This document shows positions 44,739-53,771 of a DNA stretch of 64,000 nt, one piece after another; within the stretch, counting starts at the first letter, position 1; each line of letters starts with the position of its first letter. The notes under the pieces were generated by a model. It was given only the letters and a program-made list of their open reading frames with translations, was not told the DNA's origin and ran no database searches. The translations under genes were made by a program, and so were the position numbers. Origin of the DNA: Phycisphaeraceae bacterium (GTDB lineage Bacteria > Planctomycetota > Phycisphaerae > Phycisphaerales > UBA1924); the NCBI GenBank assembly GCA_020639235.1, contig JACKHC010000001.1, positions 992,001-1,056,000 of the forward strand. Direction: 5' to 3'.

Positions 44739-45343
44739 GGTGCTGCGCGGTGTGAGGTGTTTACAGCGGTCATCGATGATGAAATGGTTGGTGAGGTAAT
44801 CTCGAGGCGCGTCTCGCGCCCCCTAATATCGAACAAGACGCCCGTGGCATAGACGGCTCGCACCACGGCGCCGGTGGGTGTGCGATCGCCGGTGCGGAGC
44901 GTGAGGTACTCACCGGTCGAGACGACACGGACGAACGCAGAGTACGGCGCGTCGGCCTCGTTGGTCTCTGTACCTGTTGGGAGTGAGTCAGCGTTGAGGG
45001 GGGTGATCGCGATGAGCACGACATCGAGCTTTGGGGGCGACGGGGGCGGCGGTGCTTCAGGCTCCGGTGATGGCGCTTGGGGGAACAGTTCGTCGTAGAG
45101 CGACGCGGCGAGCGCCGTTGCCGGGATGTCGATGGAAGCGTGCGGCGCACGCTGTGGCTGACCGCCGTCGGCTGTTGTGTAGAAATTGGACTTATCTAAT
45201 GAGCCATCAACAGGATCGATCGAGATAGGTCGCAACGCCCACCAGCCCGCGATGAAGGCCGCCGCCGCGCCCATGAATCCAACAGCCCATCGCGGCATCG
45301 CGTCGAGCCGGTCATTGATCGTCGGTGACGGCCACACGCGCAT
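44735..45343 (-). CDS. GspC-like inner-membrane protein
   Basis: The 202-residue protein starts M-R-V-W-P-S-P-T-I with one membrane helix at about 18-36, a proline-rich linker (95-115) and a C-terminal beta domain ending in L-T-L-R-T-G-D-R-T-P-T-G-A-V-V-R-A-V-Y, similar to the HR domain of GspC/PilP that contacts the secretin. No PDZ domain follows. The ATG at 45343 shares one base with the GspK stop; the reading to 45409 is therefore rejected. GspC usually sits before gspD; here it follows gspK. Confidence 0.75.
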   Translation of the reverse strand: MRVWPSPTINDRLDAMPRWAVGFMGAAAAFIAGWWALRPISIDPVDGSLDKSNFYTTADGGQPQRAPHASIDIPATALAASLYDELFPQAPSPEPEAPPPPSPPKLDVVLIAITPLNADSLPTGTETNEADAPYSAFVRVVSTGEYLTLRTGDRTPTGAVVRAVYATGVLFDIRGRETRLEITSPTISSSMTAVNTSHRAAP

Positions 45344-46317
45344 CAGTCGATCCTCCGTGACTCGCGAACTGCCCACGCCTCGTGCGCACGTTCGCACGAG
45401 ATCCACCACCGACGCATAGCACCCTCATGACGGACCGTCACGATGAAGCCCGCCGCGCTGCTGCCGCCCGTCAGCGGAACATACCGCCCCCCACGATCTT
45501 CCCCAACTCCCTCCCAACTAACTCCGGTTGCATCGTGCTCGCGAACACCTTCACGCCTTTTGGGCTTATAGGATGTGGCAAGGCGAGCGATCAGCTGGTC
45601 CGGGATCGGCTGACCAGAGTGCCGCAGGTCGAGAACCCGCCCCGCGATCGCGGGGTCATGGCCGATGAGCGCCGCTTCCAGGATCGGCATTGGTGCCGTG
45701 TGCACATTGAGCGCCCCGTCGCCGAGAGCGGTGAGCTGCATGACGACGCATGCATCGGCAGCATGTAGCGCCTCATCTCCTGTGACGCGGGGGGGGAACG
45801 CATCGACATGTTCATCCATTGACTCAGCTCGTGCAGACGCGAGCGAGGCAATGGTCTCCGGCAATACGGGCGGACTTATGTCGTCTGCGCGCGTGTTGGT
45901 TGCCGAGGGTTGTAAATCTCTGGATTTGAGCGAGCGCAGCGGTTCGCTCAGCCCGCCCGCGGCGAACGAGTCGAGATACCGGACATGCAGACGCCCCGAG
46001 AGATCGATCGCGTCGACGGTGATGCGTACGCCATTGTGCTGTTGATCCATGACTCGATTGAGCCCCGGGCCGAGCGCGGGCCGTGGTTCGCTCTCCCGTG
46101 CGGCATCATCCGCGTCTCGGGACAGCCATCCGAGCAAGTGGGGAAGGAGCGACTCAATATTGAGATCGCACTCAACGGCTTGCGCGCGGGCGCGCGAACC
46201 GAGCGACGCGTCGGTGCCGGTTCGGAGCATCCCGACGGACGCTGCGGCGACCACCGATAGCACCAGCAGGGCCAGCAGCAGCGCCACGCCGCGGCGATGG
46301 GGAGTCCCGCCGATCAT
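45343..46317 (-). CDS. gspK: GspK-like minor pseudopilin
   Basis: The 324-residue protein has a prepilin leader R-R-G followed by V-A-L-L-L-A-L-L-V-L-S-V-V and a long globular part with a helical insertion, the GspK pattern. Position +5 of the mature protein is Leu rather than Glu, as in GspK, which caps the pseudopilus tip with GspI and GspJ. It overlaps gspJ by 4 bases upstream. Confidence 0.88.
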   Translation of the reverse strand: MIGGTPHRRGVALLLALLVLSVVAAASVGMLRTGTDASLGSRARAQAVECDLNIESLLPHLLGWLSRDADDAARESEPRPALGPGLNRVMDQQHNGVRITVDAIDLSGRLHVRYLDSFAAGGLSEPLRSLKSRDLQPSATNTRADDISPPVLPETIASLASARAESMDEHVDAFPPRVTGDEALHAADACVVMQLTALGDGALNVHTAPMPILEAALIGHDPAIAGRVLDLRHSGQPIPDQLIARLATSYKPKRREGVREHDATGVSWEGVGEDRGGRYVPLTGGSSAAGFIVTVRHEGAMRRWWISCERAHEAWAVRESRRID

Positions 46318-46886
46318 GGTGTCACACTCCAGTGGAAGGTGCGGGTTTCATTCGCAAGCGTGATCGTGATCTCGTAGGACTCAATCTCGCTCCCTGTTGC
46401 AGCGCCGTGGCTTGGATCGGCATCTACCCGATCGACAGACCATCCGGTGACGCCGACCAGCACATCACGGGTCCGTGCGGAGGCGGAGCCCGAACGACTC
46501 CCAATGATTGCGACCGGCACCTCGCTTCTGCGGAGTGTGTCGGCAATCGGATCGTACGACCACTCGATCGCAATCCAGCCGGTTGCGGGGGTCTCACCGC
46601 GTTCGTCAAGACTTCCATCTATTGCAGGTGCTGGTGGTTCGGGGACAACCGCTCGAACGACACGGCGGCTCTCATCGATCTCGATGCTCCCGAGCCACGC
46701 ACCAGCCAGGTCACTCCGCAGCAAATCCGCGGCGCGCCCGAGCCAGGCACGCTCGCTTGCGTGCTCCCGCATGCTCCGCTCGGTGCGGGCCATTCCCACC
46801 AGCCACGATGAGGCCGCGCCGATGACCAGCGACAGCAGCGCTAATGCCGCGAGCATCTCCAGCAGTGTGACGCCGCGCGTTCTCAT
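46314..46886 (-). CDS. gspJ: GspJ-like minor pseudopilin
   Basis: The 190-residue protein begins M-R-T-R-G-V-T-L-L-E-M-L-A-A-L-A-L-L-S, a prepilin leader with G before the cleavage site and Glu at +5. The hydrophobic helix and beta-rich body fit GspJ, and its place between gspI and gspK is standard. It overlaps both neighbours by 4 bases. Confidence 0.88.
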   Translation of the reverse strand: MRTRGVTLLEMLAALALLSLVIGAASSWLVGMARTERSMREHASERAWLGRAADLLRSDLAGAWLGSIEIDESRRVVRAVVPEPPAPAIDGSLDERGETPATGWIAIEWSYDPIADTLRRSEVPVAIIGSRSGSASARTRDVLVGVTGWSVDRVDADPSHGAATGSEIESYEITITLANETRTFHWSVTP

Positions 46887-47311
46887 ACACCCCCCGGCTT
46901 GATTGTTGCCACTGGTTCGTGCGACAACCGGCTGACACGCAGCGCTTCAGCCGGCAAACCGGTGACCGCGTCGAACCGCTCGACGACAATGACCTCCCAT
47001 GGAGTCGTATTGAGTTCGAGATTGCCTTTCCCAACATTCGCGTTGTCTTGCCCCGCGGTACCGATGCGAACGCTCCATGTGACTCCATCCTCGTCGGTCC
47101 AGCTCCACTTGTCCTGTTGATTGGAAGAGACGGGGAGAGAGCGCCAACGGTCCAAGACATGGAGCGCTTCGTTCGTGTGCTGCGCATGTCGTGCGGCGCT
47201 CGTCGCGTCGCGCTGCACGGAGACCGCCGCCGCGGCCATAGCAGAGAGAATGACGATCGCCGCCAGCAGCTCAACCAGCGTCAGCCCGCGATGCGATCGG
47301 ACAGAGCTCAT
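46883..47311 (-). CDS. gspI: GspI-like minor pseudopilin
   Basis: The 142-residue protein has a leader R-G followed by L-T-L-V-E-L-L-A-A-I-V-I-L-S with Glu at +5 and a body of about 110 residues, matching GspI size. It nucleates the pseudopilus tip with GspJ and GspK. Start and stop overlap neighbours by 4 bases. Confidence 0.87.
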   Translation of the reverse strand: MSSVRSHRGLTLVELLAAIVILSAMAAAAVSVQRDATSAARHAQHTNEALHVLDRWRSLPVSSNQQDKWSWTDEDGVTWSVRIGTAGQDNANVGKGNLELNTTPWEVIVVERFDAVTGLPAEALRVSRLSHEPVATIKPGGV

Positions 47312-47790
47312 CGCGACCCCCGGAGTTCATAAGTTGCCGGGATGACCTGACCTGTGAGACCCAGCACACGCAACGTGATCGGTGGAATCTCTTCCGCCGA
47401 GAGCGTGATCTCGAAGTCGCCGCAGGAACCGTCGGGCGCGAAGCGGATGGATCCGGCGTCATCGGTTGCGATGGCTGTCAATTCAAGCCGCGCCGACCAT
47501 CCGCGCGGGAGCGTGCGAATGATCCCGTCGGGTTGCGCCCCGGGGTCGACCGGCCTGGCGACGAGGCGCGGGCCGAGTTCAAGTATAGCGCCGCCGCGTC
47601 CGTCGGCCAGCTGCCGTGTCCGTTCGAGCATCTCTTGCAAAGTAGCATTCGCCATCACCCGCTGGTGCGCGATCGTGGTCCGCCCCAGCGCCCCAACACC
47701 CAGCGCTGCGGCCATCGACAACACCACCAGCACCGCGAGCAGCTCGATGAGCGTGAAGCCGATCTGTCTCGCACCAGTCAATCTCGTCAC
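47308..47790 (-). CDS. gspH: GspH-like minor pseudopilin
   Basis: The 160-residue protein has a leader ending I-G, then F-T-L-I-E-L-L-A-V-L-V-V-L-S with Glu at +5. The body has beta segments consistent with GspH/FimT. It follows gspG in the operon as usual and overlaps it by 4 bases. Confidence 0.87.
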   Translation of the reverse strand: MTRLTGARQIGFTLIELLAVLVVLSMAAALGVGALGRTTIAHQRVMANATLQEMLERTRQLADGRGGAILELGPRLVARPVDPGAQPDGIIRTLPRGWSARLELTAIATDDAGSIRFAPDGSCGDFEITLSAEEIPPITLRVLGLTGQVIPATYELRGSR

Positions 47791-48266
47791 GGTGATGCAT
47801 CCCCACCTTCGCGCGTAGCCCCCAGATCATCGCTCGTGATGTCGGCGTCCTGCCCGCTCCCCCCCGGCGCGCGATCGGCGCCGTAGCTCACGATCTGGTA
47901 CGCGCTCACAGGGCCGGGCGTGATGTACACATAAGCGCCGCCCCACGGATCGGTCAGTTTGTCGGGCTTGAGGTACGGCTCGCCGCGATCCTGCGATGTG
48001 GTTGTCAGCAGGTTGAGCCCCTCCTCGATGGTCGGCAATCGCCCGGTCTCAAGGGAATAAGTCTCGATCGCTGCGACGATGACGCCGATGCCGCTCTTGG
48101 CCAGTTCGCGCTTGGCGGTGCCCATCTGGCCCCGCACAGAGATCGTCAGCACGCCCGCGATCATCGCCAGGATGACGACCACTGCCATGACTTCGATGAG
48201 CGTCATGCCGCGGCGATTTGTTGCGATATGTGATCCCATCCAAAGTCTCCTCTTGAGCGAGTTCAT
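47787..48266 (-). CDS. gspG: GspG major pseudopilin
   Basis: The 159-residue protein has leader R-R-G then M-T-L-I-E-V-M-A-V-V-V-I-L-A with Glu at +5, and the GspG-specific body: Y-S-L-E-T-G-R-L-P-T-I-E-E-G-L, T-D-P-W-G-G-A-Y-V-Y and a C-terminal Asp-rich calcium-binding loop. It forms the pseudopilus fibre. The ATG at 48266 overlaps gspF (ATGA); a second ATG at 48239, preceded by agagga, would give a shorter leader and is equally plausible. Confidence 0.94.
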   Translation of the reverse strand: MNSLKRRLWMGSHIATNRRGMTLIEVMAVVVILAMIAGVLTISVRGQMGTAKRELAKSGIGVIVAAIETYSLETGRLPTIEEGLNLLTTTSQDRGEPYLKPDKLTDPWGGAYVYITPGPVSAYQIVSYGADRAPGGSGQDADITSDDLGATREGGDASP

Positions 48267-49486
48267 AGCGCGCTGCCCAACCGCGTCATCGGGATGATCG
48301 CGGCGTACACAACGAAGCCGATCATCACCGCCAGCACTAGGATCGCCGCGGGTTCCAACGCCGCGGCCAGCCGGTCGATGAGCCGCGCCGCCGACGAGCG
48401 GTACCGAGCGCCGATCCGCTGCAGCGCCTGCGACAGATCGCCGCGCGCCTCACCGACTTCAAGGACGCGCAGGAACACCGGTTCGAAGAGCGAGGTCTCT
48501 TTCAAGTGCGCCGAGATCGAACCGCCCTGTGTCAGTTCCTCGCCGAGCGAGGCGAAGGCGTCGCGCAGCGCCGCGTTGGGGATCGTCGGGGCGGTCAGCG
48601 CCAGCGCTTCGGTGAGCGGGAGCCCGCTGTCCAGCAGCCGCGCGATCAGGAGCGACGCCGATCCGACCTGCGATCGCATCATCGCCGGGCCGAGCAGCGG
48701 GACGCGCAGGCGCATCCGCGCCAGCGCCGGTCGCCGCAGCGCGTAGATGAGCACCGGAACTAGGCAGAAGAGCGCCGCGGCGAGCCAGGGCCAGTGCCGG
48801 GCGATCGCGCTGCCGAACGCGAGCAGCATCGCCGTGGCGCGCGGGAGTTCGACGCCGCCGTCGACGAGCACGCCCGCGAGCTGTGGGAGCGTCTTTGTGG
48901 TCAGGAACACGACGACGCCCGCGCCGAACACCAGCAGCAAGATCGGGTAGGCGAGCGCTCCTGCGAGCCGGCCCCGGAGCTCGTCGCTGCGGCCATGGTG
49001 CTCGGCGAGATCGGCGAGAATGCGCGGCAGCTGCCCGCTCTCTTCGGCGCTGCGCACCAATGCCAGATCGATCGGCCCGAACCAATCGCCGTGGTCCGCC
49101 ATCGCGCCCGCGAGGGAACGCCCGCCCCGGATGTCCTCGGCTAGGGTCCTACACACGGTCGAGAGCGCAGCGGCGCTCCCCTTCTGCGCCCCCGAGAGCA
49201 GATCTATGGACTCGGCCAGCGGCGTGCCCGATTCGATCAGCGCCGCGAGGTTCTCGTAGAACTCGACCAGCCGGCTGCGACGACGGCTCCGCGCGAGTCG
49301 CGCGATCGCGGCCTTGAGGGCGGGTGCTTCGCTGTTCTGCTTTCGTCGGAGCTCATGGACACGCAGCGGCGCCAGCCCCATGCGGCGCAGTGCCGCGCGG
49401 ACCTGCGCCGCCGAGTCGGCGGCGAGTTCGCCCCGCGTGACGCGGCCCGAAGCCGCTTCGCTCGCTGTGTACCGGAACACACTCAT
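48263..49486 (-). CDS. gspF: GspF inner-membrane platform protein
   Basis: The 407-residue protein has two GspF domains, each about 120 residues, separated and followed by membrane helices; L-A-A-L-I-E-S-G-T-P-L-A-E-S and L-L-D-S-G-L-P-L-T-E-A-L mark their starts. It begins with the short N-terminal Y-T-A-S-E-A-A-S-G region seen in GspF/PilC. It is the core platform on which GspE acts. Overlaps gspE and gspG by 4 bases. Confidence 0.95.
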   Translation of the reverse strand: MSVFRYTASEAASGRVTRGELAADSAAQVRAALRRMGLAPLRVHELRRKQNSEAPALKAAIARLARSRRRSRLVEFYENLAALIESGTPLAESIDLLSGAQKGSAAALSTVCRTLAEDIRGGRSLAGAMADHGDWFGPIDLALVRSAEESGQLPRILADLAEHHGRSDELRGRLAGALAYPILLLVFGAGVVVFLTTKTLPQLAGVLVDGGVELPRATAMLLAFGSAIARHWPWLAAALFCLVPVLIYALRRPALARMRLRVPLLGPAMMRSQVGSASLLIARLLDSGLPLTEALALTAPTIPNAALRDAFASLGEELTQGGSISAHLKETSLFEPVFLRVLEVGEARGDLSQALQRIGARYRSSAARLIDRLAAALEPAAILVLAVMIGFVVYAAIIPMTRLGSAL

Positions 49487-51090
49487 CCGCCCCCCCTATG
49501 AGTAGGTTCATCCGAGTCTCGCGAATCCGAGAACTCGGCCTCCTCCATCAGGCACACGCGCTCGACCTCTTGGCGTGTGGTGCGGCCGAGGCGCACGGCG
49601 TCGAGGCCGGTCTCCTTGAGCGTCCGCATCGCCCACTCGCCATCATGTTCTCTTGTTCGTGCCTGCGCGTGGAGCCGCGACGCCGAAGCGCCACTTGCCA
49701 CCAGCGAACGCAGCGCATCGTTCATCACCAGTAGCTCGAACAGCCCCACCCGCCCGCGGAACCCGGTACCCGAGCAATCCTCACACCCCGCTCCCTTGCA
49801 CCCGGTGCACAGCGTCCGCACCAGCCGCTGCGCCAAGACAGCCGCCAGTGACGCGTTGAGCAGGTACGGCTCCACGCCGAGATCGACGAGCCGCGTCACA
49901 GCCGAGGCCGCGCTGTTGGTGTGCAGCGTCGAAAAGACCAGATGCCCGGTGAGCGACGACTGGATCGCGACCCGCGCCGTCTCGGTGTCGCGTATCTCGC
50001 CCACCATGATCACATCGGGGTCCTGCCGCAGGATGTGCCGCAGCCCGTTGGAGAAGTTCACGCCCTTCTTGAGATTGACCTGACTCTGGCTGATCCCCGC
50101 CAGTTCGTACTCGATCGGGTCCTCGATCGTCATGATGTTGCGCTCGGTCGCGTTGAGTAGGCGCAGCACGGCGTACAGCGTCGTGGTCTTGCCCGAGCCT
50201 GTGGGGCCCGTCACCAGCACGATCCCGTGCGGACGCGTGCAGATGCGCTCGAAGCACGCCCGCACATCCCCCGGCATGCCCAGCGCATCGAGCCGGAACA
50301 TCGAGAGATCGCGTTTGTCCAGCAGACGGATCACCACGCGCTCGCCCGCGGCGGTGGGCAGCGAGCTCACGCGCAGATCGATGGGCCGGCCCGCGATCGT
50401 CACCGCGGCGCGGCCGTCCTGGGGCACGCGCCGTTCGGCGACATCCATCGAGGCCATCACCTTCACCCGCGACACGATCGGCAGCAGGAACTTCATCGGC
50501 AACCGCCGTGCCTCGACAAGCACGCCGTCGACGCGGTAGCGAATTACTACCACCCCTCCAGTCTCTACTGATTTTCCGTTCTGTTCGTGGTTGTCCTCCG
50601 GCTGGATATGCACATCGCTCGCCCGCCTGCGCAGCGCCTCAAACAGCAACCCGTTGACGAGCTTCACGATCGGGGCGCGGTCCGATACCGCCAGTAAATC
50701 ACGGTCATCGGCACGCAACAGTGCCTCGATATCGACCCCATCATCCCATTCCCTCAGGTCATCGATACCCGATTCAGCGTTCCGTGCATCCTTCTCTGTC
50801 GACGCTGCGGACGACGCCAGGCGCGTGGCCAGCTCATCCAGCGCCGTAGCAATCGCTTCGGCATCGGCACATTCAACGATGCACGGCCGATCCAGCCTGA
50901 CGCCGACATTGTGCGCGATCATCGCGTCGGCGCCGCGACCGGACATCGCCAGCAGCTCGTTGCCGGCGTCGTCTTCCCCTTGGCTGATGACCAGGTGCTC
51001 CCGTGCAAACTCGATCGGCACGCGCTCCACGAACCCGCGTGAGACGCGGTCGGCTCGGATCGTCGCTGCTGTCTGCGTTGCGGTGTTCAT
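49483..51090 (-). CDS. gspE: GspE secretion ATPase
   Basis: The 535-residue ATPase has Walker A G-P-T-G-S-G-K-T (295-302), Asp-box/Walker B region V-I-M-V-G-E-I-R-D (360-368), a His box T-G-H-L-V-F-S-T-L-H-T and a zinc-binding four-cysteine insert (C428, C431, C436, C439) typical of GspE rather than PilT. The first 130 residues resemble a MshEN-type N-terminal domain. It powers pseudopilus assembly from the cytosol. A 126-base gap separates it from gspD. Confidence 0.96.
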   Translation of the reverse strand: MNTATQTAATIRADRVSRGFVERVPIEFAREHLVISQGEDDAGNELLAMSGRGADAMIAHNVGVRLDRPCIVECADAEAIATALDELATRLASSAASTEKDARNAESGIDDLREWDDGVDIEALLRADDRDLLAVSDRAPIVKLVNGLLFEALRRRASDVHIQPEDNHEQNGKSVETGGVVVIRYRVDGVLVEARRLPMKFLLPIVSRVKVMASMDVAERRVPQDGRAAVTIAGRPIDLRVSSLPTAAGERVVIRLLDKRDLSMFRLDALGMPGDVRACFERICTRPHGIVLVTGPTGSGKTTTLYAVLRLLNATERNIMTIEDPIEYELAGISQSQVNLKKGVNFSNGLRHILRQDPDVIMVGEIRDTETARVAIQSSLTGHLVFSTLHTNSAASAVTRLVDLGVEPYLLNASLAAVLAQRLVRTLCTGCKGAGCEDCSGTGFRGRVGLFELLVMNDALRSLVASGASASRLHAQARTREHDGEWAMRTLKETGLDAVRLGRTTRQEVERVCLMEEAEFSDSRDSDEPTHRGGG

Positions 51091-51216
51091 CTCTCTTCAG
51101 GGTCCATCCCGCGAGTTCCGTCGAGCCGTTGTTCAAGTATCAGTCGAAGTGAAGCATCTGGTGTGTTGTATTAGGTGACCAAACGGAGGCGTAGTTGGGG
51201 GGGGAGGGGTGGAGGG

Positions 51217-53496
51217 TTAGTCGATCCAGAGCGGCGTGAGTGTGGGTTCGTTGCTGTCGAGGTCCGCGGCCCGGAGGTCCGGCGCGGTCAGCAGCCGCAG
51301 GTCCTCGAAGGTCTCGTGCCGCATGACATTGGCGCGGACGAAGACATAGAACCGCGACTCGGTGGTCGAGTCCGACTGCGTGCCGAAGAGTGCACCGAGC
51401 ACCGGGATGGAGCCCAGCACCGGCACGCGCGTCTGCGTCACGCCGTCGGTGATGCTGTTGAGCCCGCCGAGGACCACCGTAAAACCGTCCGGCAGCGTCA
51501 CCTGCCCCTGCAAAGAGTTCTGCTGGCTCGGCGGCGGGATGACGCCGCCGCCCTCGACGGTGGTGGACTCACCGGTAAAGGCGGAGAGTTCGATCGCGTA
51601 CTCGAGGTTCAGGTGATCGCCTGCGGCGATGAGCGGCGTGAGCGTGAGCGTCACACCCGCGTCCTCCGTCCCCCCGAAACTCGTCGTCGCCACGGTGTCC
51701 GACGCGTTGATGCTCGTGAACGGTTGCCGCGACACCGACCGCAGCGAGGCGGTCGCGTTGTTGGCCACGAGCTGGCGCGGCAGCGCGATCGTCTTGCCGC
51801 GGTTCTCCGACTCGACCGCACGCACCAAGACCTCGAAGTCGCCGGGTCGGATCACTGTGCCGGTGAGCCCCGTGCCCACCGGGAACCCCCCCCCTCCCCC
51901 TCCCCCTCCCCCTCCGGCACCTGTTCCTCCTCCACCGCCGCTGAGACCGAGGCCGAAGAGCGATGCGAGATCGATGGCGGTCTCGCCGCGCTGGAACTGC
52001 GTGCGGAGCTCGACGCCCAGGTCGAAGGCGTCGCCCTCGGAGAGCGACACGAGGAAGACATCGAGCATCACCTGCGGCTGACGCTTGTCCAGCATCGCGA
52101 TCATCGACTCCAGCTGCGCAATGAGCAGCGGGTCGCCCGTGGCCAGGATCGCGTTGGTCTGCTCGTCGGCGGTGAGCGAGAGCGCGGGGCGCGTGTTGTT
52201 GTTGGATGTTGCGGCGCGTCCGGGCGCACTCGTTGTCAATGGACGGCTCGGATTGCGTGTTTGCTCTGGAATCCCAGCGCCCTGTGTTGCTAGCGCTGTG
52301 TCAATCGCGGCACCAATCGAGTTGGGGGGGTTGGAGGTGATGGGGGGGGCGGCCTCGGCGTCGATGAGATCGGCGAGCACCTGCAGGAGTTCGCCAGCGT
52401 CGCGGTTGCGGATCGGGAACGCGCGCAGAACCCGCCGCGACGCGGCCGGATGGCTGGCGATGGTCTCGATGAAGGCGCCGAGACGCTCGTGATCCGCGTC
52501 CGAAGCCGTCACCAGAACCGAGCCCGTCACCGGGTCGGCGTACACGCGTGCAGAGTCACCGGTGTTCCTCGCAGAGGTTGTGGTGGTCTGCTGCGCGAGC
52601 ACGGCCTGGAGACTCGCGGCCAGATCGGTCGGCGCCACCCCCGCCACCGAGTAGGCACGCATCGTCATTGGGCGCCGCGTGTCCAGTTCGTTGATGAGCG
52701 TTCTCATCGCTTCGGCGCGCGACGCAGGAGCGATGACCATCAGCCGATCATCGCCTGGCAGCGCGATCGTTCGTGGGGCAGTCCCAATACGGCTGGATGG
52801 AGCCGATGGGCTGGTCGCGGCCTCTGCCGCGAACACCTGTTCCAGCAGCGTGTTGGCCTGCGTCGCCGAGAGATGCGCTAGCTCTATGATAAACGACTCG
52901 ATGGGCTCTGGCGGAACATCGATCAGCTCGATCACACCGAGCACGCGCTCGACGCGCATGCGTGAGTCGGTGATCAGCAGCAGCCCGCCGCTGCCGATCG
53001 GCTTGGCGCTGCCGGTCTGCGGCGTGAGCATCGGCGCGATGGCCTTGGCGATCTCATCGGCGGTGCCGGCGCGGACGCGCACGAGCACGGCCAGCAGGCC
53101 AGCTCGCTGCGCGGCTTGTACTTCGGGCAGCACGATCTCCGGCGCCGCCTTGTTCGTCGCGACCACGCGATACAGCCCGTCGACTTCGGTGGAGACGACC
53201 GACAACCCCTGGCCTTCGAGTACGGAGAGAAGCACATCCCACAACTCGTCGTCGCTGAGCTGGTCGCGAAGGCGCAGGGACACCGACTTGTTCAGTTCCG
53301 ATCGGTTGAACTCAAGTGAGACACCCAGCCTCTGACTCACGAGTTCGACGAGGTCAACCAATTCGGTTGTGGGCTGGAGAACCACCGCCGATGTCGTTGG
53401 AGAATCACTCTGGCGAGCAGCGGCGGTTGATGCAATCGCGGGGAGCAACAACGCTGCGCCGAGCAGGCATCGAAGGAAGCGTCGATCGGGCGTCAT
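51217..53496 (-). CDS. gspD: GspD secretin, outer-membrane channel
   Basis: The 759-residue protein has a signal peptide ending A-A-A-R-Q, an N0/STN-like domain (about 45-120), N1-N3 modules (F-I-I-E-L-A-H-L-S-A-T-Q-A-N, M-R-A-Y-S-V-A-G-V-A, L-R-A-F-P-I-R-N-R-D) and a secretin core with signature V-P-V-L-G-S-I-P-V-L-G-A-L-F-G. A poly-glycine loop (G-rich, about residues 530-545) lies before the core and is encoded by a repetitive G-rich DNA tract. The ATG at 53496 has ggaagga upstream and starts the signal peptide; the reading to 53556 is not needed. First gene of the T2SS operon. Confidence 0.95.
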   Translation of the reverse strand: MTPDRRFLRCLLGAALLLPAIASTAAARQSDSPTTSAVVLQPTTELVDLVELVSQRLGVSLEFNRSELNKSVSLRLRDQLSDDELWDVLLSVLEGQGLSVVSTEVDGLYRVVATNKAAPEIVLPEVQAAQRAGLLAVLVRVRAGTADEIAKAIAPMLTPQTGSAKPIGSGGLLLITDSRMRVERVLGVIELIDVPPEPIESFIIELAHLSATQANTLLEQVFAAEAATSPSAPSSRIGTAPRTIALPGDDRLMVIAPASRAEAMRTLINELDTRRPMTMRAYSVAGVAPTDLAASLQAVLAQQTTTTSARNTGDSARVYADPVTGSVLVTASDADHERLGAFIETIASHPAASRRVLRAFPIRNRDAGELLQVLADLIDAEAAPPITSNPPNSIGAAIDTALATQGAGIPEQTRNPSRPLTTSAPGRAATSNNNTRPALSLTADEQTNAILATGDPLLIAQLESMIAMLDKRQPQVMLDVFLVSLSEGDAFDLGVELRTQFQRGETAIDLASLFGLGLSGGGGGTGAGGGGGGGGGGFPVGTGLTGTVIRPGDFEVLVRAVESENRGKTIALPRQLVANNATASLRSVSRQPFTSINASDTVATTSFGGTEDAGVTLTLTPLIAAGDHLNLEYAIELSAFTGESTTVEGGGVIPPPSQQNSLQGQVTLPDGFTVVLGGLNSITDGVTQTRVPVLGSIPVLGALFGTQSDSTTESRFYVFVRANVMRHETFEDLRLLTAPDLRAADLDSNEPTLTPLWID
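51884..51915 (-). repeat. G-rich tract in gspD (coding strand)
   Basis: On the plus strand a run of nine C is followed by three (TCCCCC) units and TCC, so the coding strand has four or more G-runs of five or more. It can form a G-quadruplex and is prone to slippage; a one-base change would frameshift gspD. Confidence 0.9.
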
Positions 53497-53721
53497 CACG
53501 GGCTCCTTCCTAGCGTCGGTTCGTGCTCGCGGGTGAGCACGCTCACACGACATCATGCCTTGAGATTACAAGCGGTGTCGGGGAGAGCGAACGGTTTTAT
53601 GAGATGCAGCGGTATGCCCGCCGAGATGCGGCATCGATCCGCGATGTTCAAGATTTGGTGCACTTGACGAGTTGCTCGATGAGTCATCGACCCCGACATG
53701 CTACTAATGCGGCGCTGCTAG

Positions 53722-53739
53722 TGACACACATTTGTGCCA
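53722..53739. promoter_or_regulatory. Palindromic operator TGACACACATTTGTGCCA
   Basis: This 18-base near-palindrome shares the TGACACA-N4-TGTGYCA pattern with the sites at 40790 and 53754. It lies 32 bases (about three helical turns) from the second site, as expected for cooperative repressor binding. Confidence 0.7.
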
Positions 53740-53753
53740 CCAACTCGGGGAAT

Positions 53754-53771
53754 TGACACATATCTGTGTCA
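53754..53771. promoter_or_regulatory. Palindromic operator TGACACATATCTGTGTCA
   Basis: A perfect 7-4-7 palindrome. It overlaps TTGACA (53753-53758), a consensus -35 box on plus, so a bound protein would block that promoter. Confidence 0.75.

Noticed and set aside
51884..51915. CRISPR-like or tandem-repeat array
   Set aside because: Units are 6 bases and coding; no spacers. No CRISPR array is seen anywhere in the window.
53523..53756. 77-codon plus-strand frame upstream of the 54039 gene
   Set aside because: No ribosome site or family, and it runs over the operator sites; judged chance.
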